This document shows positions 1 through 9,500 of a DNA stretch of 46,387 nt, in pieces. Source of the stretch: Shimia sp. GTDB lineage: Bacteria > Pseudomonadota > Alphaproteobacteria > Rhodobacterales > Rhodobacteraceae. A model generated the notes under the pieces. The model saw only the letters and a list, made by a program, of their open reading frames with translations. It did not search any database and was not told the DNA's origin. A program made the translations under genes and the position numbers. The stretch spans positions 1 to 46,387 of the forward strand of contig JAAENN010000236.1 of assembly GCA_024224295.1 (NCBI GenBank), read 5' to 3'. Numbering within the stretch: the stretch's first letter is position 1; each line of letters opens with the position of its first letter.

Positions 1-874
1 AGGCCTTTGTGTAGACGCCTTCCGCTCCCCAGGCGACGGCATTGTACTGACCACACCTGTGTACCACGCGTTTGCTCGGGTCATTAAAGCGGCGGGTCGT
101 GAAGTCGTGGAGTGCGAGCTGGTCAACAACACTGGCCGCTATGAAATGGACTTTGACACTTGGGATGCGCAGATGAAGGGGCATGAAACCATGTTCATTC
201 TCTGCTCGCCGCACAATCCGGGTGGGCGCGTATGGTCCCGTGAAGAGCTGCAAGGCGTGGCTGACTTCTGTAAGCGTCACGACCTCATTCTGGTGAGCGA
301 CGAAATCCACCACGATCTGGTTTATCCGGGCCAGACCCATATTCCGATGGTGAATGTCGATCCAAGCATTCTGGACCGTTTGGTGATGATGACGGCCACC
401 ACCAAGACCTTCAACATCGCCGGAGGCCTGACTGGCAATGTCATCATCCCGGATGAAAAGCTGCGTGCGAAGTTTGCCGCGCGTCAAGCTGCTCTGGGAC
501 TGTCGCCTAACAGTTTTGGTCTATTTATGGCGGAAGCGGCCTATTCGCCGGAAGGGGCGGCCTGGGTAGATGGCCTGATTGAATATCTTGATGGAAACCG
601 CAAGATTCTGGACGACACAATTGCAAACATCCCGGGTCTTTCCTCCATGTCATTAGAAGCGACCTATCTGAGCTGGGTAGATTTCTCCGGCAAAGGCATG
701 TCGCGGGAAGAGTTCACCAATCGGGTAGAGAAAGGCGCGCGGGTTTGCGTGAACCACGGCCCAACCTTTGGCAAAGGCGGGGAAAACTACCTTCGGTTCA
801 ACATCGCGACACCACGAACGCGGGTACAAGAAGCGGCCTCCCGATTGGCCGAGGCGTTTGCAGACCTTCAATAA
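1..874 (+). CDS. MalY/PatB-type PLP aminotransferase (C-S lyase like), 5' end outside window
   Basis: Fold-type I PLP enzyme of the aminotransferase I/II family, MalY/PatB branch, whose members cleave C-S bonds (cystathionine beta-lyase activity). The reading frame is open from base 2, so the start lies upstream of the window. Visible family motifs are the substrate-side SPHNPGGRVW, the cofactor Asp in SDEIHHDLVY, and the PLP Schiff-base lysine in TATTKTFN. The PHNPxGRVW and DEIHxDL signatures are typical of PatB rather than AspC-type enzymes. The C-terminal small domain is complete and ends ahead of a strong hairpin terminator. The family call is firm; the exact substrate (cystathionine, or another cysteine conjugate) cannot be told from sequence. 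Confidence 0.88.
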   Translation, partial: GLCVDAFRSPGDGIVLTTPVYHAFARVIKAAGREVVECELVNNTGRYEMDFDTWDAQMKGHETMFILCSPHNPGGRVWSREELQGVADFCKRHDLILVSDEIHHDLVYPGQTHIPMVNVDPSILDRLVMMTATTKTFNIAGGLTGNVIIPDEKLRAKFAARQAALGLSPNSFGLFMAEAAYSPEGAAWVDGLIEYLDGNRKILDDTIANIPGLSSMSLEATYLSWVDFSGKGMSREEFTNRVEKGARVCVNHGPTFGKGGENYLRFNIATPRTRVQEAASRLAEAFADLQ

Positions 875-880
875 ACAAAC

Positions 881-904
881 AAGGGCGGGGATTTCCCCGC
901 CCTT
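881..904. terminator. Bidirectional terminator between convergent genes
   Basis: An 11-base perfect inverted repeat, AAGGGCGGGGA and TCCCCGCCCTT separated by TT, is flanked by A-rich sequence on the left and TTTTGTTT on the right. It sits 7 bases after the aminotransferase stop and about 20 bases before the stop of the minus-strand gene, so it can serve both. Confidence 0.88.
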
Positions 905-925
905 TTGTTTTGCCGGTGAGGCGTT

Positions 926-1279
926 TTAGTTAGGGCGCCCCAGCAACCCAGCCGGTGTAGGCTCGGCTTTATAATAGTCTACTGGCGGCTGATCCGCGAC
1001 TGGCGTGGCACGCTTGAACTCATAGTGCATTTCGCCGTCTTCCTCGTCAGTGGCTACAACCAAACACTCCGATATGTGTTTAGCGCCGTCATAGAGGTTC
1101 ACAAGCCCCCGCAAACGTGGCGCGGTTTCGGCATCCAAAGTGAAGCCATCATCCAAAAAACGCACAACTCGGACGCTAAACCCGCCCGCCTCAACACGAA
1201 GACGATGCCGTTGCTTCAGCGCCTTTTTGCGCGCGGCCTCAAAGCCTGCCTGCACTTCGGCAGAAAAATAGTTGTCCAT
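926..1279 (-). CDS. Conserved hypothetical protein, possibly PilZ-like
   Basis: A 117-residue protein of unassigned function. The start at 1279 is preferred over an in-frame ATG four codons upstream because GGAG lies 6 bases before it and overlaps that upstream ATG. There is no signal peptide and no membrane segment. An Arg-rich helix followed by alternating strands, with RHRLR near residue 27 and FLDDGF about 15 residues later, faintly recalls the RxxxR and D/NxSxxG arrangement of PilZ c-di-GMP receptors, but the second motif lacks the Ser. The PilZ idea is inference only. The gene stands alone, convergent with the aminotransferase. Confidence 0.6.
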   Translation of the reverse strand: MDNYFSAEVQAGFEAARKKALKQRHRLRVEAGGFSVRVVRFLDDGFTLDAETAPRLRGLVNLYDGAKHISECLVVATDEEDGEMHYEFKRATPVADQPPVDYYKAEPTPAGLLGRPN

Positions 1280-1491
1280 GGGATTCTCCATCGTTCATCT
1301 CACTGCATCGCACCATGCTGCACCGGTCAAGCGAAGATTTCGTAAACAGTCTGGTTCCTTATCGCGCGCCAGAGCCGCAAGCACCTCTACCCCAATGTGC
1401 AAAAACGCGCAGTGCACGCGCGCAAGTGTTGGTTTTTTGAGGAGGGACGCTGGCTTAGACTAAGGCCAAGTTAGACACAAAGGAATGTACT

Positions 1492-2466
1492 ATGGGTTTG
1501 CTTGTAGACGGAAAATGGACCGACCAGTGGTATGACACTAAATCACACGGGGGCAAATTTGTGCGATCCGCTGCGCAGTTCCGCAATTGGATCACCGCCG
1601 ACGGCAGCGCGGGGCCAAGTGGCAAAGCCGGATTTCAAGCGGAAAGCGGACGTTACCACCTTTATGTGTCGTATGCCTGCCCTTGGGCGCATCGCACACT
1701 GATCTTTCGTAAGCTTAAAAACCTGGAAGAGCATGTCACAGTGTCGGCTGTGCATCCCGATATGTTTAGTGAGGGCTGGACCTTTGAGACTGACGAGCAT
1801 GGCGCAACCGGTGACACGCTTTACGAGCTAGAATTTGCCCACAATATCTACACCAAGGCAGATCCGGCCTATTCCGGCCGTGTGACCGTACCGGTCCTTT
1901 GGGACAAGAAACAGGAAACCGTCGTGAGCAATGAAAGCTCCGAGATCATCCGAATGTTCAACAGCGCCTTTAATGGACTCACCGGCAATACGCTGGACTT
2001 CTGGCCAGAAGCTAAGCGCGCGGCAATCGAGGAGGTCAACGAGCGAATCTACGACACGCTGAATAATGGTGTCTACAAAAGCGGTTTTGCCACCACGCAG
2101 GAGGCCTATGACGCGGCGATTTATCCGTTGTTTGATACGTTGGAATGGCTGGAAGAGCACCTCACGGAGAACCGCTATCTGATGGGGGATCAGATCACTG
2201 AAGCGGATTGGCGGTTGTTCACCACCCTGATCCGGTTTGATCCGGTTTACCACCTGCATTTCAAATGTAACCGGAAGCGGATTGTGGATTATCCCAATCT
2301 CTGGGCGTACACACGCGAGCTCTATCAGGTGCCCGGCGTGGCGGAGACTGTGAACTTTAAGCATATCGTTGACCACTACCTAAGGAGCCACACCAGCATC
2401 AATCCACATCAGATTGTGCCGATCAATCCGGTGATTGACTATGATGCACCGCACGGACGCGGATGA
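1492..2466 (+). CDS. Glutathionyl-hydroquinone reductase (Xi-class GST)
   Basis: A 324-residue enzyme of the YqjG/PcpF/ECM4 family, which uses glutathione to reduce glutathionyl-hydroquinones in the cytoplasm. The catalytic cysteine is C63 in YACPWAHR, the hallmark of the Xi class. The thioredoxin-like N-domain continues to the VPVLWD and VSNESSEIIRMFN glutathione-site motifs, and the helical C-domain carries ADWRLFTTLIRFDPVYH, where the conserved tyrosines of the family lie. Length agrees with the family (about 310-330). AAGGA lies 8 bases before the ATG. It is the first of three GST-superfamily genes in this window and stands alone upstream of the cobalamin genes. Confidence 0.93.
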   Translation: MGLLVDGKWTDQWYDTKSHGGKFVRSAAQFRNWITADGSAGPSGKAGFQAESGRYHLYVSYACPWAHRTLIFRKLKNLEEHVTVSAVHPDMFSEGWTFETDEHGATGDTLYELEFAHNIYTKADPAYSGRVTVPVLWDKKQETVVSNESSEIIRMFNSAFNGLTGNTLDFWPEAKRAAIEEVNERIYDTLNNGVYKSGFATTQEAYDAAIYPLFDTLEWLEEHLTENRYLMGDQITEADWRLFTTLIRFDPVYHLHFKCNRKRIVDYPNLWAYTRELYQVPGVAETVNFKHIVDHYLRSHTSINPHQIVPINPVIDYDAPHGRG

Positions 2467-2555
2467 TTGAGCAAATCCCCTCTGAGCAAGCAAGAAGGCT
2501 TGCGCAGAGAACATCAAGTGCGGTACCCGCGCCTTAAGGGAAGACAGGTGCCGCA

Positions 2556-3518
2556 ATGATCAATTCAGAGACAAGCCCACTGCCGAAGAAGCCGCGCGAC
2601 CATGGCGGCGGCATTGACCCGGCCATCGCCAATTGGGGCGGTACGCGCGAAAGCTGGTTGGACCTGTCGACCGGTATCAATCCTGTGCCCTATGACGTTG
2701 CCGATTTTCCGGCAGACGCCTGGACAGCTTTGCCTGACAAGAGGGCACGGGAAAATTTAATTGCGGCAGCGCGGACTTTTTGGAAAGTGCCAGAGGAGTT
2801 GGCAGTTTTGGCCGCACCTGGGGCGTCTGCCGTAATCGCGCGTATTCCAGCACTGGCCGCAGCAGGGCGCGTGGATATTCCAGTCCCGACATACAATGAA
2901 CATGCAGCCGCCTTTGAAGCCCAAGGATGGAAGATCACCTCGGACGCGCCGGATGCGCGGGTGCTGGTGCATCCCAACAACCCAACCGGTCGGCTTTGGA
3001 CAGCTTCGGATTTGACCGCGCCTTTTATGGTGATTGATGAAAGCTTCTGTGACATTTGCCCAAAGGCAAGCTTGATCGAAGAGGCGCGCAAACCCGGTCG
3101 GATTGTGCTCAAGAGCTTTGGGAAATTCTGGGGGCTGGCTGGAGCACGGCTCGGCTTTGCCATTGGCGATCCTGCGTTGATTGAGAAACTGGCAGAGTTC
3201 ATTGGACCCTGGGCTGTATCCGGCCCAGCGTTGAGCCTCGGCACTCAAGCTTTGCAAGACGAGGCTTGGGCTAGCAAAACCCGCGCGCGCTTGGCAGAGG
3301 ATGCTAGACGTTTGGACGCGCTTCTGAGGTCAAAGGGTGCAGAGGTTGCGGGAGGCGCGGACCTGTTTCGTCTCTACGAAGTCGAAGATGCTGCAAAGTG
3401 GCAAGAAACCTTGGCGCAAAACCATGTGTGGTCTCGAATATTCCCTTACTCTAAGACTTTCCTGCGGCTCGGATTGCCTGCCCCGGACCGCTGGGATCAG
3501 CTGGAGGCGGCGCTATGA
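2556..3518 (+). CDS. cobC: Threonine-phosphate decarboxylase, cobalamin synthesis
   Basis: PLP-dependent L-threonine-O-3-phosphate decarboxylase (CobC in the aerobic nomenclature, CobD in Salmonella), which makes the (R)-1-amino-2-propanol phosphate used to build the nucleotide loop of vitamin B12. The protein has 320 residues. Family marks are HGGG near residue 16, the LDLSTGINP segment near 36-43, [10 protein letters not shown] at 139-148, DES near 161 and the Schiff-base lysine K190 in [14 protein letters not shown]. Its stop overlaps the start of the next gene (ATGA), so the two are translationally coupled, and their products act in the same step of B12 assembly. I could not find a convincing cobalamin riboswitch in the short leader. 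Confidence 0.92.
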   Translation: MINSETSPLPKKPRDHGGGIDPAIANWGGTRESWLDLSTGINPVPYDVADFPADAWTALPDKRARENLIAAARTFWKVPEELAVLAAPGASAVIARIPALAAAGRVDIPVPTYNEHAAAFEAQGWKITSDAPDARVLVHPNNPTGRLWTASDLTAPFMVIDESFCDICPKASLIEEARKPGRIVLKSFGKFWGLAGARLGFAIGDPALIEKLAEFIGPWAVSGPALSLGTQALQDEAWASKTRARLAEDARRLDALLRSKGAEVAGGADLFRLYEVEDAAKWQETLAQNHVWSRIFPYSKTFLRLGLPAPDRWDQLEAAL

Positions 3519-4423
3519 GCACGGCAGGTGTTTTGGTTGGCGCGCTGTTGCTCGATGCCGTTTTTGGAGAGCCGCGCTGGCTGTGGCAGCGTCTGCCACA
3601 TCCCGCGGTGCTCATGGGCAAGGCGATTGGTCGCGCAGATCACGAATTCAACGACGGCATCAACCGCAAAGCCAAAGGCATTATTGTTGTGATCGGGCTC
3701 GTTCTGGCAGCTTGGGTGCTCGGTGCGTTCATCGGCCTATTCGGCTGGCTGCCGCAGATGCTCTTGGCGGCCGTCCTATTGGCGCAGCGTTCGTTGGTGG
3801 AGCATGTGCAGGCGGTTGGCGATGGCTTGCGTGTGTCGTTGGGCGACGGCCGCATGATGGTGAGCCGAATCGTGAGCCGTGACACAAAAAACATGGACCA
3901 AAGCGCGGTCGCGCGGTCTGCCATCGAAAGCGGTGCCGAGAACCTGAGTGACGGGGTCATTGCACCCGCGTTCTGGTTCTTGATTGCTGGACTGCCCGGA
4001 CTGTTGATCTACAAAATTGTCAACACCGCAGACAGTATGATTGGCTACAAGACCGAACGGCACAAAGACTTTGGCTGGGCGGCAGCACGACTGGACGATG
4101 TGCTCAACTGGGTGCCAGCGCGTCTGACTGCCCTTTTGATTGCCGCAACACATGCCTTAATGGCCCAGTGGCGGGCCATTAAAGCTGACGCAAAGCTGCA
4201 CCGATCACCCAACGCAGGCTGGCCAGAGTCCGCTATGGCAAGGGCGCTGGAGGTGGCCGTGGCAGGACCACGTTCCTACGATGGTGTGCTACAAGACTTT
4301 CCTTATGTGAACTTGCAAGGACGCAAGGAGCTGAAGGCCGATGATGTGGATGCCTGTTGCCGAGCCTTATGGCTGACATGGGCGGCAGGCTTGGCGGTGG
4401 TTGTGGTTCTGGCGATCCTCTAG
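3515..4423 (+). CDS. cobD: Adenosylcobinamide-phosphate synthase (CbiB/CobD)
   Basis: Membrane enzyme that joins adenosylcobyric acid to aminopropanol phosphate supplied by the preceding gene product. The 302-residue protein opens with the family sequence [20 protein letters not shown] and has the conserved central stretch [13 protein letters not shown], then [29 protein letters not shown] split over several loops. There are about five hydrophobic segments, the last at the very C-terminus. It begins inside the stop codon of cobC (4-base ATGA overlap). Named cobD in aerobic-pathway genomes and cbiB in Salmonella. No terminator is evident between it and the lytic transglycosylase gene 65 bases downstream. 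Confidence 0.95.
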   Translation: MSTAGVLVGALLLDAVFGEPRWLWQRLPHPAVLMGKAIGRADHEFNDGINRKAKGIIVVIGLVLAAWVLGAFIGLFGWLPQMLLAAVLLAQRSLVEHVQAVGDGLRVSLGDGRMMVSRIVSRDTKNMDQSAVARSAIESGAENLSDGVIAPAFWFLIAGLPGLLIYKIVNTADSMIGYKTERHKDFGWAAARLDDVLNWVPARLTALLIAATHALMAQWRAIKADAKLHRSPNAGWPESAMARALEVAVAGPRSYDGVLQDFPYVNLQGRKELKADDVDACCRALWLTWAAGLAVVVVLAIL

Positions 4424-4488
4424 ACGCTTGCCCACACGTCAGGCTCTAGCTATGTCTGGGCAACCATTTTGTCCACGAGGGTATTTGA

Positions 4489-5661
4489 ATGCGTCTTTTG
4501 CCAGCGCTGACCGCGGCGTTCCTGACTGTCAGCACAGCCACCACTGCCGCCGCGCAATGCGGCGGGCCTTTTAACAGCTTTGTCAATGGCTTGAAGAAAG
4601 AGGCCAGTTCTAAGGGCTATTCCAAAGGCACGGTGGACAAGTTCTTTGCCAGCGCGCGACAGGATCCCAGAACCATCAAGGCGGACCGCTCCCAAGGCGT
4701 GTTCCAGATGCCATTCCTAGACTTCTCACAACGTCTGATCAGCCAGAACCGGATTGATGTGGGCCGCAAAAAAGCCAAGCAATATGCATCGACCTTTGAC
4801 CGCATCGAGCGAGAGTACGGTGTGTCACGCGGTGTACTGTTGGCGTTTTGGGCGTTTGAAACCGACTACGGAGCCTTCCAGGGCGATTTCAACACGCTGA
4901 ACTCTTTGGTGACACTGGCCCATGATTGCCGCCGTCCAGAGCTGTTCCGCCCGCAGGTGTTTGCGGCACTGGAGCTGTACAAACGAGGCAATTTCAGCCC
5001 CACCAAGACCACGGGCGCTTGGGCCGGAGAAATTGGCATGGTGCAGATGTTGCCAGCGGACATCATCGAAAACGGTGTCGATGGCGACGGCGACGGCAAA
5101 GTCAGCCTGAAAACCTCGCCACAGGATGCACTGATGTCCGGTGGCAAGATGCTGTCCCATCTGGGTTGGCGCAAGAATGAGCCTTGGCTGCAAGAGGTTG
5201 TGGTGCCGAGCAATCTAGATTGGTCTAAGTCCGGTTTGGACACCACCCTGCCCGCCAACCAATGGGCCAAAATGGGTGTTAAACCGCGCGAAGGCAAGCT
5301 GGCCAACTTGCCAGCCTCACTGCTTTTGCCACAAGGGCGCAAGGGTCCGGCCTTTCTGGCCTACCCAAACTACAGCGTGTATTTTGAGTGGAACAAGAGC
5401 TTCGTCTACGTAACTACAGCGGCCTATTTCGCCAACCGTCTGGAAGGCAAGGCACGCTACAACGCCGGAAACCCAGATCCAGGCCTGTCCGGCAACCAGA
5501 TGAAGCAATTGCAAAATAAACTAAAAGCGCGCGGGCATGACGTTGGCAAGGTTGACGGCATCTTGGGCAAACTGACCCGCCGCGCGGTTCAGGCAGAGCA
5601 AGTACGCCTTGGCCTGCCAGCAGATGCCTGGCCAACCCCGCAATTGTTAAACGCCCTGTGA
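4489..5661 (+). CDS. MltB-type lytic murein transglycosylase with peptidoglycan-binding domain
   Basis: Periplasmic enzyme that cleaves glycan strands with formation of anhydromuramic acid. The 390-residue protein begins with a Sec signal peptide (about residues 1-22, ending AAAQ). The SLT_2/MltB catalytic domain follows, with the catalytic acid E124 in FETDYGAFQGDFNTL and the active-site wall motif GEIGMVQMLPADI. An aspartate-rich DGDGDGK stretch sits where MltB enzymes often carry an EF-hand-like calcium site. The C-terminal 65 residues form a PG_binding_1 repeat. No lipobox is present, so it is soluble rather than outer-membrane anchored. GAGGG lies 14 bases before the ATG. Its stop overlaps the start of the next gene. 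Confidence 0.93.
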   Translation: MRLLPALTAAFLTVSTATTAAAQCGGPFNSFVNGLKKEASSKGYSKGTVDKFFASARQDPRTIKADRSQGVFQMPFLDFSQRLISQNRIDVGRKKAKQYASTFDRIEREYGVSRGVLLAFWAFETDYGAFQGDFNTLNSLVTLAHDCRRPELFRPQVFAALELYKRGNFSPTKTTGAWAGEIGMVQMLPADIIENGVDGDGDGKVSLKTSPQDALMSGGKMLSHLGWRKNEPWLQEVVVPSNLDWSKSGLDTTLPANQWAKMGVKPREGKLANLPASLLLPQGRKGPAFLAYPNYSVYFEWNKSFVYVTTAAYFANRLEGKARYNAGNPDPGLSGNQMKQLQNKLKARGHDVGKVDGILGKLTRRAVQAEQVRLGLPADAWPTPQLLNAL

Positions 5662-6053
5662 GTTTAGAAAATTTACGCCCTCAGTACCACTTTCGAGAGG
5701 TCGGCAGGCGTATCCACATTTGGGATGTGCGCAAACTGCTGCACCGCGCTGAAACCTTGCTCGTGACTGACATCCCCCTCAGCGACATCCGGGAGCTGGA
5801 TGAAGGCTATTGGTTTGACGCCACCAAGCAACCCGCAACCTGCCGGGCGATAGGCGACCACATAAAGCTGGTTCAGGCAGCAGACCTCACCTACCCTATT
5901 TTGCTTTGCTCCGAAGGCCGCGTGATGGATGGTATGCATCGCGTGGTGAAGGCCTATGTGGCAGGGCAAACCACCATCACGGCTCGGCAATTCCCCGTCA
6001 CGCCGCCGCCAGATTTTGTCGACGTCTCGCCCAATGATCTGCCTTATGAGTGA
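5658..6053 (+). CDS. Small ParB/Srx-fold protein coupled to lytic transglycosylase
   Basis: A 131-residue protein starting at GTG inside the stop codon of the transglycosylase gene (GTGA overlap), which argues for translational coupling. Its second half reads LTYPILLC then SEGRVMDGMHRVVKAY, resembling the substrate-binding DGxHR loop of ParB N-terminal and sulfiredoxin-like domains; this is family inference from the motif. There is no helix-turn-helix after it, so it is not a chromosome-partitioning ParB. No signal peptide is present, so it should be cytoplasmic while its partner is periplasmic. The 3' end runs 10 bases into the convergent gene. Function unknown. Confidence 0.75.
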   Translation: MSLENLRPQYHFREVGRRIHIWDVRKLLHRAETLLVTDIPLSDIRELDEGYWFDATKQPATCRAIGDHIKLVQAADLTYPILLCSEGRVMDGMHRVVKAYVAGQTTITARQFPVTPPPDFVDVSPNDLPYE

Positions 6054-6412
6054 GCTTCAATCTCGCGCACTGGAAATCGCATCCCATCCGCGGTCTGCAT
6101 CACCAAACGTCCACCGTTTTCAACAATCCGGTCGCACCGCTCCACGCCGGTGACAAAGGTCACACAGACCACACTGTCTTCTGCAACCTCCCAATGGCCA
6201 TACCATGTGCCGCCTCCGCCGTAAGTGTATTGATACTGACCATTGCGCTCAAACACCGAGCGGCCGTCGTCAAAGAACACAAAAGTCTGGCCTGACAGCT
6301 GTGCGGAAAGCGCCGATGAATCAAACGGCTCATCTCCTTTTTGAACTTTCCAGTCCTGCGCCACACTGCTGGTGGCAGCACACAATAGTCCCAAAATCAT
6401 CATTGTCCGCAT
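6044..6412 (-). CDS. Small secreted protein of unknown function
   Basis: A 122-residue protein with a clear signal peptide (MRTMMILGLLCAATSSVAQ, cleavage after AQ). I chose the start at 6412 because AAGGAGGG precedes it by 6 bases; the frame is open ten codons further but without such a site. The mature part is beta-rich, with FFDDGRSVFERNGQYQYTYG and GTWYGHWEVAEDSVVCV, a pattern seen in small periplasmic proteins of Roseobacter genomes that read like lipocalin-type or META-like barrels. Two cysteines (VVCV and ERCD) could form a disulfide. Function not recognised. Its 3' end overlaps the convergent ParB-fold gene by 10 bases. Confidence 0.7.
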   Translation of the reverse strand: MRTMMILGLLCAATSSVAQDWKVQKGDEPFDSSALSAQLSGQTFVFFDDGRSVFERNGQYQYTYGGGGTWYGHWEVAEDSVVCVTFVTGVERCDRIVENGGRLVMQTADGMRFPVREIEAHS

Positions 6413-6542
6413 CGCGCACCCTCCTTGCCCTACCCTAGGCAATCACGCGTTCACCCGCGCCTCACAATGCGGTGAGCACTTTCTTCTTACCCAAACATCC
6501 CAAAGGAGGACGGCCAGAGAGGCTGGCTCCTCACCTTTTAGG

Positions 6543-9500
6543 TTAGGCCACCAAAGTCTCCGCCGCCTTGAGGTCCACCGAAACCAATTGGCTCACGCCC
6601 TGCTCAACCATGGTCACGCCAAACAGGCGGTCCATACGGGCCATGGTGACCGCGTGGTGGGTGATGATCAAAAAGCGCGTGTTGGTGCGGCGGCACATCT
6701 CGTCTAAGAGGTCACAGAAACGGGTGACGTTGGCGTCGTCTAGCGGCGCATCGACCTCGTCGAGAACACAGATCGGCGCCGGGTTCGCGAGGAAAACAGC
6801 AAAGATCAGCGCCATGGCGGTCAGGGTTTGCTCGCCACCAGAAAGAAGCGATAGCGTGCTGAGCTTTTTGCCGGGCGGCTGACACATGATTTCCAGACCT
6901 GCTTCGAGCGGATCGTCGCTTTCCACAAGCACAAGATTGGCTTCCCCCCCACCAAAGAGGTGGCGGAACAGAAGGGAGAAGTTGGAATTCACCTGCTCAA
7001 AGGCCGTCAGCAGCCGCTCGCGCCCTTCTTTATTGAGACTGGCAATGCCACTGCGCAGGGTGCGAATGGCTTCTTCAAGGTCTGTTTTTTCACTGACCAG
7101 AGCATCGTGTTCGTCCTGCACTTCTTTGATATCTTCTTCGGCACGCAGATTTACAGCGCCTAGGCTGTCCCGCTGACGCTTCAAACGGTTCACGTCGTTC
7201 TCAACAGCCTCAGAACTCGGCATTTTGTCCGGATCGACATCCAGTCGTTCCAGAAGCTCCGCCGGTTTGACCTCTTGCTCCTCCATGATACGCTCTGCGG
7301 CGTAGGTCACGGTTTCACGGGCGGCATCGGCGCGGGCTTCAGAGCGGGCGCGGGCCTCACGGGCTTCACTAGCCAGCCGTTCGGCATCCCGCTCATGATG
7401 TTCCGCTTCCCTCAGAGCCACCTCTGCTTCTGCCAACACATCAGCAGCGACTTTGCGGCGGTCTTCGGCAGCCTCGATAGCCTCGGTCAATTCTTCACGT
7501 TTATCCGCAATTTCTTCCGGTGCGGCGCCAGCTTCGATCAGCTCGTCTTCTGAGGCATCTTTGCGCTCGGCAAGTTCGCTCATCCGTTTTTCAGCGGTTT
7601 CGAGACGGTGACGCCAGCCGCTGACCTCTTTCATAACCTCTTGCGTGCGCTTTAGGCGAGCTTCGCCTTCTCGGCGCAATTCGTCGTGCGCGGAGCGGCG
7701 GGACATCATCATAATGCGCGCACCTTCCACGGTCATCTTGATGTCTTCGACCTCTTGGCGGGCGGCATCAAGATCGCCGAGATCAGACAACGCGCGTTCC
7801 GCTTCTTGAAGCTGCTGACGCGCGGCCATGGCTTCTTCTTCGTGGCGGGTCACGGCCAATCCAAGGCTTTCGAGACGGCCTTCGGCCAAGTTTCGATCTG
7901 CTTCGGTGCGAGACAGAGCACGATTGGCATCGGCCACGGCGCGATCTGCCGCGCGGCGCGCTTCGCGGGCGGCTTGGTCCACATTGGTAAGTTCCCGCAG
8001 ACGGGACTGCAAAGCCTCATGTGCATCCACAGCGCCATCGGCGCGGGCGGTGGCACGGGCCATGGCTTGCTTGAGCTCTTCCAGTCGGTTGAGTTGTTGT
8101 AGGCGCAAGGCCGCAGCGCTTGGCGCGTCTTCGGCCCAGGCGCGGAAGCCATCCCAACGCCAGAGATCGCCTTCCAACGAGACAAGCCGCTGGCCGGGCT
8201 TCAAGAGGGGTTGCAGCGAGAGTGCATCCTCATTGGCTACCAGACCAATCTGGCTCATGCGGCGCTCGAGCACTTCAGGCACCGACACGTGTTGCACCAA
8301 AGAAGTCACACCCTCAGGCAGCGACTGCACATCGCCATACTGCGGCAGCACATACCAGCCAGAGGGGCCGTCTTCCTCCACTTCAGGCGCGCGCAAATCA
8401 TCAGCCAAAGCCGCGCCCAGCGCTTTCTCAAAGCCTTGTTGTACTTGCAGGCGATCAAGAATTTGTCCGCCTTCAGCTGTATCACGCTCCACCAGCTTGG
8501 CCAGCGCCGTGGTTTCCGCGCGCAGTGCGTTGAGTTCGCCTTCAGCCTCGGAGCGTTCAGCACGGGCGTCAGCTTCACGCGACTGAGTTTCAGCTCGCTC
8601 TTCTTCGACTTCAGCCAAGCGCTCTTCGGCATCTTGTGCAGCCTCTATCGCTTCTGCCTCGGACTCCCGTGCCAGTTCCAGTTCTTCAGCTGCCCGCTCC
8701 AAAGCCTCCTTGGACTCCGACACCGCGGCACGGGCTTTTTCAGCCTCTGCTTCGCTTTTGTCTTGTGTCTTTTGACTGTCATCCAACAGGCGCTGCGCCG
8801 ATTGGTGACGGGCCGCAAGCCGGGCGACGTCTTCGGTCAGTTGCGAGAGTTCCGCTTCACGCTCTTGCAGGACACTAGCAGCTTCGCGACTTTCATCAGA
8901 GGCGGCTTCGAGTTTCTCATCCTGGCCTTCGCCCGCCTTGGCAAGCTCGCGCTGTTCCCACTCCAACCGGTCTATCGTGTCTTCCGCATCGCGGTTTAGA
9001 CCAGCCTCACGCTCCATATCGCGGCCCAGTTGCAGGATGCGATTTTTGAGCGTCTCGATGATTTGCAGCGCGTGGGATTCTTGATCGTTCAAGCTGTCCC
9101 GTTGCACTTGCAGACGTTGTAGCACCGCGGAGGCAATGGCCTCTTCTTCGCGTTTTCCTGGCAGCACTTCGTCGCGTTCTTGGCGAGTTTTGGCAGCGGC
9201 GCGGGCCAACACCTCAGCCTGCGCGGCCTGAGTGGTGCGCGTCTTGAGTTCTTCGTCGGCGGCGGCGCGAGCGTCATCCGCTTCCCGCCAGCGCCGATAG
9301 AGCAACATGCCCTCAGCTTGGCGCAACTCATCACCAATCGCACGGTAGCGTGCAGCCTGTCGGGCCTGGCGTGAAAGCTGGGCCAACTGGCTGGCCAATT
9401 GTTCGATCACATCATCTACGCGGGCAAGGTTGGTTTCTGCGCCTTTGAGTTTCAATTCCGCTTCGTGGCGGCGTTGGTAAAGGCCAGAGATGCCAGCCGC

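Noticed and set aside
1734-1740. Second TGTCACA, inside the hydroquinone reductase gene
   Set aside because: The bases 16 positions further read CCGA, not CGTC; a chance match inside coding sequence.
2467-2555. Possible cobalamin riboswitch before cobC (AAGGGAA and GGTGCC fragments)
   Set aside because: The leader is only 89 bases and lacks a B12 box and the ordered conserved segments; the fragments look coincidental.
7828-8586. Long open frames antisense to smc
   Set aside because: They follow from the biased codon use of smc, have no ribosome binding site or family motif, and read as Ala/Ser/Arg-rich nonsense.
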